Source: Saccharomycopsis fibuligera x Saccharomycopsis cf. fibuligera
Lineage: Eukaryota; Ascomycota; Saccharomycetes; Ascoideales; Saccharomycopsidaceae
Reading direction: 5' to 3'
Length of the DNA: 64,000 nucleotides
NCBI GenBank assembly: GCA_001936135.1
Contig: CP012810.1
Span: 3,472,001 to 3,536,000 of the forward strand
Shown here: one piece after another, positions 41,567 to 49,329 of the stretch
Layout: each line of letters starts with the position of its first letter
Numbering within the stretch: position 1 is the stretch's first letter
Translations under genes and position numbers: made by a program
Notes under the pieces: generated by a model
Seen by the model: the letters and a program-made list of their open reading frames with translations, nothing else
Told to the model about the DNA's origin: nothing
Databases searched by the model: none

Positions 41567-43318
41567 ATGAGCAAGAAGGATCCCATTAGTGAAACAACGC
41601 TCCTTGCTGAAGAGTCAAATTACGGTTCAATACCCACTCCAGGATCATCTAGTCCCGACTCGTCATTATCGCCAAACAATTCAACCTCAAATGCCAACAA
41701 TACCCATGTCAGTATCACTGCTGAAGCAGCTAGAGCCTCCATAAGCACCGCTGCTTTTCAAATTATTCTCCTAAGTCTCTTTTGCAATGTCTATTTGTCT
41801 TCACTCGACAGTACCATGGTATCTACCCTTCTAAGCACAATAGCCAGCGACCTTCACACACTCCCCAACATTTCCTGGGTCGCTACCAGTTACTTGCTAA
41901 GCTGTGCTGCATTCCAACCACTTTTCGGCAAGATATCCAACGTTTTTGGCCGTAAACCAGTCATTTTGGCCTGCTCGGTAATGTTTGGTTTCGGCTGCTT
42001 GTTAAGTGGCATATCTTCTAGCTTTTGGGCACTCGTGGCTGGCAGATTCATTACTGGGATTGGCGGTGGTGGGTTTAATACTATGGCTACAATTTCCCTT
42101 AGTGATATTGTTCCAGTTAGACAGAGAGGCCTATATCAAGGGTATGTTAATATTTTCTTCCACTTGGGGGCCACTAGTGGAGGGCTTGTGGCAGGTTTTT
42201 TTCAGGAATATTTTGGTTGGAGAGCTGCCTTTTTGATACAGGTGCCAATTTGTATCTTGACTGGAAGCTTGGTATACTGGTACTTCAATCTTCCCGAGGG
42301 GCTGCCAGGGCTTGGTGAGCTACACAACACAAAACATCTTACTACTCATACTCTTTGGTCTAAGTTGGCCAAATTGGACATATTTGGCTCAACTTTGCTT
42401 GTTGTTTCGCTTTTCCTCATCCTTTTAGCAGCCTCGTTGGGAGGCAAGGAACTAGCTTACTCTGGTTCTGCTTTCCAATTGCTTCTATGGGGTGGTATCG
42501 CATTACTAGTGGGCTTTTACTTTTACGAGCTCAGGGTTGCTGAACAACCAGTGATTCCGGTTACTCTACTTCATCATCGCAGTGTTGCCTGTGCTAGTAT
42601 CATTGCATGGTTCGTTAGTGCTAATATGTTTGCTAGCCTTTACTACATTCCATTCTACTGGCAATCGGTGCGCAATTTGACTCCATTGCAATGCGGTGTC
42701 AGACTTATCCCTTCCTCGGCAGTCAGTGCATTTGCTTCCATTAGTGCAGGCTACTTTATCAAACGTTTTTCAAAGTACATGTCATTGTATCGCTTTGCAA
42801 ACATTGTCATCCTATTGGGTTCCATAGTGCTTTATTCAGCCTCTCAGGGTGACTCATACGTTAAAGATCTCTTGATCAGCGTGCCATTACGTTACGGTAA
42901 CTCCACTGTCATTACTATTGTCTTAGTGGCGATGATCAGTGCGGTGGACTATTCAGAACAAGCCCTAGTTACATCGATCCAGTATGGGTTCCGCAGCACT
43001 GGCTCAACATTGGGGGTTTCTATTGCCTCCGCAGTGCTTCAGTTTGCACTACGTCGCAACTTGACAAGCAACTTTGACCAGTTGGCTAATCATGGTGATG
43101 GGGTACCAGATGAGTTAAAGGCAAGAGTGCCATTTATCTTAAAGCAAGCATTGCATGATCCAAGTTTTGCGTTTAGTGAAAAGGCACCCTTTTTTTTCAA
43201 AAAGGCTATTGTTGATGCTTATGATACGTCGTTGCATGGAGTGTTTGGGTTCATTGTGTTGACTGGGGTGCTTTCTTTCGTAACGGTTTTGTTTGATAAA
43301 GAGAATAATATTAGTTAA
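41567..43318 (+). CDS. MFS transporter, second Vba-like/DHA2 paralog
   Basis: A 583-residue 14-helix transporter, paralogous to the gene at 19163-21046. The hydrophilic N-terminus (about 65 residues) is shorter. The shared motifs are LSSLDSTMVSTLL, SWVATSYLLSCAAFQPLFGK, FGRKPVILA, GRFITGIGGGGFN, YFGWRAAFLIQVP and the C-terminal ALVTSIQYGFRSTGSTLGVS. Codon 246 (42302-42304) is CTG. It aligns with a TCT Ser codon in the paralog within NLP-x-G-[S]-PGLG, supporting Ser decoding of CTG. Its codons appear slightly more C-rich than those of the paralog. Substrate unknown; drug or basic amino acid export are family possibilities. Confidence 0.9.
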   Translation: MSKKDPISETTLLAEESNYGSIPTPGSSSPDSSLSPNNSTSNANNTHVSITAEAARASISTAAFQIILLSLFCNVYLSSLDSTMVSTLLSTIASDLHTLPNISWVATSYLLSCAAFQPLFGKISNVFGRKPVILACSVMFGFGCLLSGISSSFWALVAGRFITGIGGGGFNTMATISLSDIVPVRQRGLYQGYVNIFFHLGATSGGLVAGFFQEYFGWRAAFLIQVPICILTGSLVYWYFNLPEGLPGLGELHNTKHLTTHTLWSKLAKLDIFGSTLLVVSLFLILLAASLGGKELAYSGSAFQLLLWGGIALLVGFYFYELRVAEQPVIPVTLLHHRSVACASIIAWFVSANMFASLYYIPFYWQSVRNLTPLQCGVRLIPSSAVSAFASISAGYFIKRFSKYMSLYRFANIVILLGSIVLYSASQGDSYVKDLLISVPLRYGNSTVITIVLVAMISAVDYSEQALVTSIQYGFRSTGSTLGVSIASAVLQFALRRNLTSNFDQLANHGDGVPDELKARVPFILKQALHDPSFAFSEKAPFFFKKAIVDAYDTSLHGVFGFIVLTGVLSFVTVLFDKENNIS

Positions 43319-43930
43319 TTTGTTGATACACTATACAAAGTTATCTTTTATACTGGTATAAACTTTTATTCGGCTATAGATTATATAGATTTTTGTGGGT
43401 TTTGTGGGTTTTGTGTTTGTTTGTTTTGTTGACATCCTGCTGCCTTGGCGACTAAAATGTAGTCTTAATGGCATTTTTACTAATTCATTTATACTTTCTT
43501 TCTCGTTAGTAAAGCGCCTTGTAATGTCTTTTTTTTTTTTTTTTTTTTTTGAACCTGAATTCATTAGTCGCATGATAGCAAGTTCGACACTTTAGGCGTA
43601 GACATGGGTCTCGTACGGTGAAGTCACCGTAAGCGTAGCGAGCTCCCATGAAATAACGATCCTAATGTGTAAGCCTTAATCGGTCACTATGATAGCACCA
43701 GGTGTTCTGGGCATGGCTTGTGATTACTATTGTGGTCTTGGAAATATTTTTTGAATTATTTGGCCTCTAAATCATTTAGTAATGATTTGGTTGAATCATA
43801 ATAAGCAACGGCTACCATTCATTTTGGTTGCTGCGCCTACATCATTTCTCAACATGTCATCTACAAACATTCCGCTTCGCAGAAAAAATTCCGAATCAAA
43901 CGCAAAAAAATGGCTATCTAATAAAGCTGT
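43319..43930. other. 3' region between convergent MFS and dioxygenase genes, with a hairpin
   Basis: The region contains a T22 run (43529-43550) and a three-tier hairpin (43603-43650). ATGATAGCA occurs twice (about 43572 and 43688). No protein-coding gene is visible. Confidence 0.5.
43603..43650. ncRNA. Candidate structured RNA: 48-nt three-tier stem-loop
   Basis: The outer stem is CATGGG/CCCATG, the middle stem CTCG/CGAG, and the inner stem TACGGTG/CACCGTA with a 4-base loop. Together these give 17 base pairs with small asymmetric bulges (1 base on the 5' side; 7 and 2 bases on the 3' side). It is more GC-rich than its AT-rich surroundings. It could be an intergenic noncoding RNA, a 3'-end element of either flanking gene, or chance. 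I could not assign it to a known RNA family. Confidence 0.35.
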
Positions 43931-45097
43931 TCATAGTTTTTTATATATCTGTGGGGTACGTTTATTTTCTGGTACATCATCCCAAAAACTAGCCAATATC
44001 TCCCTTGGCTGGTTTCCGTATGAAATTCTTCCATGGTATGATAAATAATTGTTAACAAGAACAATATCACTCTCTTCGAATTTGTACACCACCGCCAACT
44101 CAATACTTTGATCAAGAAGATAATCCAAATACTCTGCTTTTATACTGTCCCCATTGTTGTACCTTATTGGTGCCTCTGTACACGAATCTTGGCCATCACC
44201 ACCACTCAGAGCCTTGTATTTTTGGTAGTATGTTGGCAAAGAGCTAAAAAAAATTGGGGTACCAGAGTACGGATCCTTTCTTATTGGTTGCGTATACTCA
44301 TGCAACTTGAGTCCATGATTCTCGGTCCATTCAAACTCATCCACAACGTGCTCTTTGCACACTTGTGCTGCTTTTTGCTTTGCAATTTCCAAGCTGTCCT
44401 CGTTCTTTATCGAGCTACCGAAAGAATGTGGGGCCTTCCATGAGTATACTTTTCCATTGGGTAAAGGTTCAGCTAAAGGCCACGTTTGAGACAAATACAC
44501 GCCTTTCTTGATAATCTCATCAATAAATTGCGGATACCTTAAATTGACTGCATCGTATAGCTCCCCAGCATGAACCAAGGTCTCTTCACCGCCGCTTATC
44601 GTCGGCCGTTTGGCGAAAAATGTAAGCAATTTCGGATATTTCTTAAACCTGGAAAATTCTTGGTGAGCATAAAGTCTCTGTGTTCCTCTAGAACTGTTGA
44701 CGCTAGTGACGTTCTCGGAAATGTTGACTCTTGGGTGAGCAACACCGTGTTGCTCGTAGGGTACAAGCTGTGAACCTTGAGCTAGCTTGCCTATAAATTG
44801 GGCAAAATGATGTGGATCGGTGCTGTTGAATCCTTGAAGTACCACCGCGCCGTGCTTGTGAATGAGGTTTTGAAAAAAATTGGATTCAGTGGATATAATA
44901 AAAGCGAATTTAGCAACAGCGTTGTACTTTTCTGACTCTCTGTTATTGTTATCGCTCTGTATATCGTTTGCTTCCCCCTTGATAATAAATTTCAAAACTA
45001 AAGGAAACTCTATTCCACGGACGATTCTTGCTTTGGCAAATGGCTGCTTGACTAATTTGACATTGTAACCATCCACTACTCTTTCAATCTCTACCAT
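43931..45097 (-). CDS. Fe(II)/2-oxoglutarate dioxygenase, TauD/clavaminate-synthase-like
   Basis: A non-heme iron oxygenase of the TauD/TfdA superfamily. The 388-residue protein has the metal triad as H145-Q-E147 (YAHQEF) plus a distal His355 (SYHGR), followed by Arg near 364 that would bind 2-oxoglutarate. The acidic ligand is Glu in an HxE motif, as in clavaminate synthase and SyrP-type enzymes. Jlp1 and TauD use HxD, so it is not a plain sulfonate dioxygenase ortholog. GGEETLVHAGELYDAV is typical of the fungal subgroup. No targeting signal is obvious. It is divergent from a Dal5/Soa1-like transporter, and the shared 383-bp promoter contains a Met31/32-like site. Use of an organosulfur or other organic acid as nutrient source is inferred; the substrate is unknown. 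Confidence 0.87.
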   Translation of the reverse strand: MVEIERVVDGYNVKLVKQPFAKARIVRGIEFPLVLKFIIKGEANDIQSDNNNRESEKYNAVAKFAFIISTESNFFQNLIHKHGAVVLQGFNSTDPHHFAQFIGKLAQGSQLVPYEQHGVAHPRVNISENVTSVNSSRGTQRLYAHQEFSRFKKYPKLLTFFAKRPTISGGEETLVHAGELYDAVNLRYPQFIDEIIKKGVYLSQTWPLAEPLPNGKVYSWKAPHSFGSSIKNEDSLEIAKQKAAQVCKEHVVDEFEWTENHGLKLHEYTQPIRKDPYSGTPIFFSSLPTYYQKYKALSGGDGQDSCTEAPIRYNNGDSIKAEYLDYLLDQSIELAVVYKFEESDIVLVNNYLSYHGRISYGNQPREILASFWDDVPENKRTPQIYKKL

Positions 45098-45480
45098 CTT
45101 GCTCGCTTTTTAGTATTGCTTTCTAACTCTTTATGCAAATAACTTATAGTATTCTAGGGCCTGCCAAAAAGAATTTTCTTGTATTTATAGACTCTAAAAT
45201 TGATTGCGGGTACTAAAGGCGAGACAGCGGATTGACAGATTATCCACAGTTTGGTTATGCTTCTTCCCGTGATATGTGTTTAGCAATTAGTACTGAGGAT
45301 CGCAGCCTCACTGTGTAAAAGTGAAGTTTTCACTTTAATATTCCGGATGAGTACCGGTATATGAAGGCCATAAGTCCTCATTTTTGTTAATTTTGAATTC
45401 AGCCTTGTAATTCGTAGAAGCTTTTTACGTAACATAAAGAAACTTTATCGGGTAAAGTTCCAGGTGCTTTTAGCTCAATC
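45098..45480. promoter_or_regulatory. Shared divergent promoter with a Met31/Met32-like site
   Basis: The 383-bp gap serves both divergent genes. TCCACAGTTT (45243-45252), the reverse complement of AAACTGTGGA, matches the Met31/Met32 core. TTATC/GATAA-type GATA motifs lie next to it (about 45239-45243) and near 45448. A TATTTATAG element (about 45183) suits the dioxygenase. Sulfur control, with possible nitrogen control, is inferred. Confidence 0.6.
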
Positions 45481-47139
45481 ATGACCACCAACGACGAAAC
45501 CAAAGACAGCGCTCTTGGTCTGCAATTCTCCAAAAACACCACCAGCTACAATATTGTCGAGGTCACCAATGAACATCACCAAATAAGCGATGATGACAGC
45601 CATATTGAAGTCCCCACTATAACACAACAAGCAAACAAAGCCGATGTAACATTGGACTTTATGGAAACCTACGATGCGCAAGTTCCTGAAATCACCCCCT
45701 TTCAAGAAACCAAACTCCAGCATAAGCTCTACCGCAAAGTTCTCTTAATATGCTTCGTTATCAATTTGATCATGTTTATGGATAAAAACGCCATGGGCTA
45801 CTCAAAACTTCTTGGTCTTTGGGATGATATTGGCTTAACAAAGAAGCAATACAGTAACACAAACTCTCTATTTTATGCTGGTTACTTAATTGGACAAATT
45901 CCCGGCCATTATCTTTTCCAAAGAGTTCCAATTCGGATCTACATGACAGCCACGTTGCTTTGTTGGACCATTTTAATGTTTGTTCAGCTCGGAGCTAAAG
46001 ACTATGCTGCAATTGCCACTATTAGGTTTTTCCTAGGGTTGACTGAATCAGTGGTAACGCCATGTTTAGAGCACACTATGGCCATGTTTTTCACCATTAA
46101 AGAGCAAGGCATCATTGCTCCCATATTTTGGATTGGTACTGTCGGTGTGGGAATTCCTACTGGGTTCATTGCCTATGGTGTGCAATACTATACTGGTTCG
46201 TTGCACCCATGGAGACTTTACTGGATTATAAATGGTTCACTTACTGTCTTGTTAGCTATTTGGGTTGCATTGGATTATCCTCAAAATCCAGCCACTTATA
46301 GTGCATTCAGCATCCAAGAAAGGGTACAGATCATTCGCAGAAACAAAAAACAATCAAGATCATCAATTGAAGAAAAAAGATTCAAGCCTGGTCAACTTTA
46401 TGAAGCTCTCAAGGATCCAGTTTCTTGGCTTTTCGCTGTTTACGCCTTCACGTCAATGCTAGCTAACAATATGAATTACCAAAATCAAGTGATTTATACC
46501 TCGCTTGGTATAAGCAGACTTCATTCCACACTAATCACAGTGGTTCAAGCAGCATACAGTGCGGTTGCATTTATTTTGGGATCTTACATTTTGGCTAAAA
46601 CCAAAAATAAAATGACATATTTAGCTGTAATTTCTAACGTGCCAGCTGTCCTAGGAGGTATTCTTGCAGTTTCGTTATCGTGGGATCATAAAATTGGTAT
46701 TTTGGCTGCCTGCATCATTGTTCATACTGACGGATTTGCTTACATTATTGCGCTTTGCTGGTCTCAAAGCAGCGCAGCTGGGTATACTAAAAAACTCACG
46801 AGAACCACAATGTTTATGATTGGGTATGGCCTCAGCAATATTGTAGCGCCGCAAATGTGGATTAAAGGTAGTCCAAGGTACTATTCTGCATGGACTGTTC
46901 AAATTGTAGTGGCATGGTTTGGCAGCTCATTTATATTGCTAACCATAAGAGGAATTTTGAGTAAAAGGAACACAGAAAGACTAAAGAAATTGGTGGTGGA
47001 TGATGAAGGACATGTGGTTAGTCTGCAGGTGGGTTATATCCGTAATGGCTCTGAAGAAGGTGGCGGGCCACGGAAAGTGGATATTTCTATGCTCGACTTG
47101 ACTGATGTCGAGAATAAAGAGTTTATTTATCCATTGTGA
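45481..47139 (+). CDS. Dal5-family anion transporter, Soa1-like
   Basis: A major-facilitator permease of the anion:cation symporter (Dal5) family. Members carry allantoate, nicotinate, pantothenate, biotin precursors or, for S. cerevisiae Soa1 (YIL166C), sulfonates and other sulfur anions. The 552-residue protein has a hydrophilic N-terminus of about 90 residues and then about 12 hydrophobic segments. Family motifs are present: DKNAMGYSK in the first helix region (DR/DKxxxGxA type), LIGQIPGHYLFQRVP, and FFLGLTESVVTPCLEHTMAMFF. Its divergent partner is a 2-oxoglutarate dioxygenase and the shared promoter has a Met31/32-like site, so an organosulfur substrate is the best guess. Other organic anions remain possible. 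Confidence 0.86.
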   Translation: MTTNDETKDSALGLQFSKNTTSYNIVEVTNEHHQISDDDSHIEVPTITQQANKADVTLDFMETYDAQVPEITPFQETKLQHKLYRKVLLICFVINLIMFMDKNAMGYSKLLGLWDDIGLTKKQYSNTNSLFYAGYLIGQIPGHYLFQRVPIRIYMTATLLCWTILMFVQLGAKDYAAIATIRFFLGLTESVVTPCLEHTMAMFFTIKEQGIIAPIFWIGTVGVGIPTGFIAYGVQYYTGSLHPWRLYWIINGSLTVLLAIWVALDYPQNPATYSAFSIQERVQIIRRNKKQSRSSIEEKRFKPGQLYEALKDPVSWLFAVYAFTSMLANNMNYQNQVIYTSLGISRLHSTLITVVQAAYSAVAFILGSYILAKTKNKMTYLAVISNVPAVLGGILAVSLSWDHKIGILAACIIVHTDGFAYIIALCWSQSSAAGYTKKLTRTTMFMIGYGLSNIVAPQMWIKGSPRYYSAWTVQIVVAWFGSSFILLTIRGILSKRNTERLKKLVVDDEGHVVSLQVGYIRNGSEEGGGPRKVDISMLDLTDVENKEFIYPL

Positions 47140-48102
47140 AAGGTGATAACTTTCTCACGCTTTATGAATAGCCGTTTGAGTTTCACCTTCAGTGGAATTG
47201 AATATATGAAAGGTTGGACTCTAAGCTGTAAAAATATAAACCAAATATCATTTAAATAATTTTCATAATAATTCTTCACAAAATAATTTGTTTTCTATTC
47301 AAAAAAAAAGCCATAAATGACACATTCATTCTTGCTTAAATGAAATTTCACACCCTTGTAAAAATGATATCAACAAAATACAGATCAGAAAACTAATAAT
47401 GTGCAAAATTTTAGTCTTGACGGCTTCTTTTATCTTTCCCCATGTCTCTGAACAATCTGTCTGAATGACGATAAAAACAAGACAAGAACAAAAACGTTGA
47501 ATAAATAAATGTAAAACAAAACAAAAACAATACAATAAAGAAAAGAAAAATGAATAGTGAAAAACCAAACCAAAAAGTCAATAGTAAGCCAAAGTTAGAA
47601 TTATAACTAAAAGTATATTTTATTGACAAACATTAAATTTATGAGAACTAGATGTGCGGCATTTTTCACAATATTTTCACATGTTTTACCATTCAAATAC
47701 TACTTATTTTACACTGAATTGCATTTTTCTGCTATTAATAGCTCAATGCGAATATTTGTTCTCTTTGATCTAATTATTGTTTATATACGGTTCAATCCAA
47801 TTTTGTTATATATTTAGTTATGTCAGAGTTTCTTTTTTTCTTTTTTGAATTAAAAAGTATTTCCAACAAATAACTGTGAATTGATTCATCAAAATTCCAG
47901 TATTTCTATGTAAATGATAGAAAACATATTCTTATGAATTTATCTATATAGTATATACAGTATAATTGAGTTACTATTATATTGGGGAAACAACTTATAT
48001 AACAGAGAATTACGTCAGTATTAATTAGAATTTAATGGATTAGCAGGATTTGAAATAAAAACAGGAGCGAAGCTAGTCTACGATTGTTGATATTTTGGTT
48101 TT

Positions 48103-48234
48103 ATTGTCGGGGCATAGTAACTAGATCTACTACTCATACCTGAGGTTGTTTCCTCTGAGTAGCACTGATTAGATTAATCTCTCCTCTAGTAGTGAAGGTA
48201 AGAGTAGTAGATCTAGTCATTATACTCTGACAAT
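48103..48234. repeat. Long fold-back repeat, 39-bp arms
   Basis: The left arm (48103-48141) and right arm (48196-48234) are complementary over 39 positions. Six positions are not Watson-Crick: three G-T, one C-A, one A-C and one A-A. An uninterrupted 16-bp core surrounds TAGATCTA. The 54-base loop contains a smaller GAGG/CCTC hairpin and an AGATTAATCT palindrome. Five of the six differences are transitions, which looks like a decaying inverted duplication. A transcript would form a long hairpin. Confidence 0.85.
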
Positions 48235-48451
48235 TTTCCATCGCACCTTTGATGTTGTTTGCCTTAGTAACGATGCATGCGTCCAACTGTTCTCTACCAC
48301 AAAAGGCAGTTTACTTAAAAAGGAAACTCTACCTAACGAACGGTATGGAAGATGTTAATTGGTATAATTCCAACATTTATGAAGGTCTATGAGATTTATA
48401 TAGTTTACTACATTGATCATTAGTATACATTCACTTATATGAATAAGTGCT

Positions 48452-48537
48452 GTTCTCGTGGCCCAGTTGGTTAAGGCGTCAGTCTCATACTGAGCAGAGA
48501 AATCTGAAGATCGCGAGTTCGACTCTCGCCGAGAGCA
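48452..48537 (+). tRNA. tRNA-Met (CAT), elongator type, with a 12-nt intron
   Basis: The cloverleaf is complete. The acceptor stem is GTTCTCG/CGAGAGC with discriminator A. The D arm starts GGCCCAGTTGG. The anticodon stem is TCAGT/TCTGA with a U-U closing pair, as in S. cerevisiae elongator tRNA-Met. The anticodon CAT is at 48486-48488. A 5-base variable loop (AGATC) and T arm GCGAG-TTCGACT-CTCGC follow. A 12-nt intron (48490-48501) sits at the canonical place, one base 3' of the anticodon. Eight T (48539-48546) form the Pol III terminator. Confidence 0.93.
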
Positions 48538-48538
48538 C

Positions 48539-48546
48539 TTTTTTTT
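48539..48546 (+). terminator. Pol III terminator of tRNA-Met
   Basis: Eight consecutive T start two bases after the discriminator base of the tRNA. Confidence 0.85.
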
Positions 48547-49329
48547 ACTAATTTGGGTTTTCACTATTTGGTTATTAATTGACGCTCAGTGATACTACTG
48601 TCTGTGTTTACATGACAGCCAAAATAATTATTTACGATTTTTTTTATTTTCTCTTGCAGTTCAGCCTACTTTTTATTTGGAATTAGTATATAAAGAGGAC
48701 TCAAATTCATATTACTATAAGCCCGAAATTGTCACATTTAAAAAAACGAGCATTTATATCTCTATAAGTAGTCTCAACTCCACTGGTGAACCAATTAAAC
48801 AAAGGGCCATCTCTTGGCAATTGCTTTAAAGCAAATGAATAAAACTGATGTGAGCACATACCTTCATCCTTGTGTACTACTATTTTCATTTGCAAAACTA
48901 TAGATTGAATGCTTGATTTAATCAATGGTTATTATACCCATCAGAGAGCCTAATATACTTTGTTATTCAATATAGTACTTTATTTTTATAAATTTATGTG
49001 TAGACAAGCGTAACTAACAAGCCATTTAACAAGAATAGAATAATGACAAAAAAAGAAAAAAGAAAAAAACTTTGAAACAGAAAACATATTAATGAATTAA
49101 GAAATTTGCAGATTTTAAAGATTTAAAAGACAAAATTGCCAAAAAAAAAGTGAAATAAAAGAGGCACAGGAGAATAAAAACAGAATAAAATAAATATAAA
49201 TATAGACCGCGATTAACAGAAATGAAAGCTGAGCATTGCAGTATGTTTACAAGCCAAGCAATGTAGGTAATATAAATAATAGTCATAAACGGAGTGACAA
49301 TCGGGAAAAACCGGAATAAGAATGGAAGT

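Larger units (their letters stand above)
47140..49329. other. Very AT-rich intergenic region with a tRNA and a fold-back repeat
   Basis: This 2.2-kb region lies between the convergent transporter and CDR genes. It holds a 39-bp imperfect inverted repeat (48103-48234), a hairpin just before the tRNA (48432-48449) and the tRNA gene itself. The remainder is AT-rich with no ORF of interest. tRNA flanks in yeasts are common retrotransposon insertion sites, but I could not define an LTR here. Confidence 0.55.

Noticed and set aside
43554-43735. C/D box snoRNA around the three-tier hairpin
   Set aside because: ATGATAG is one base off a C box (RUGAUGA) and no well-placed D box with terminal stem was found.
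48085-48300. A solo LTR starting TGTTGATATT near tRNA-Met
   Set aside because: No matching 3' CA end with a 5-bp target duplication could be defined. The only firm structure is the inverted repeat.
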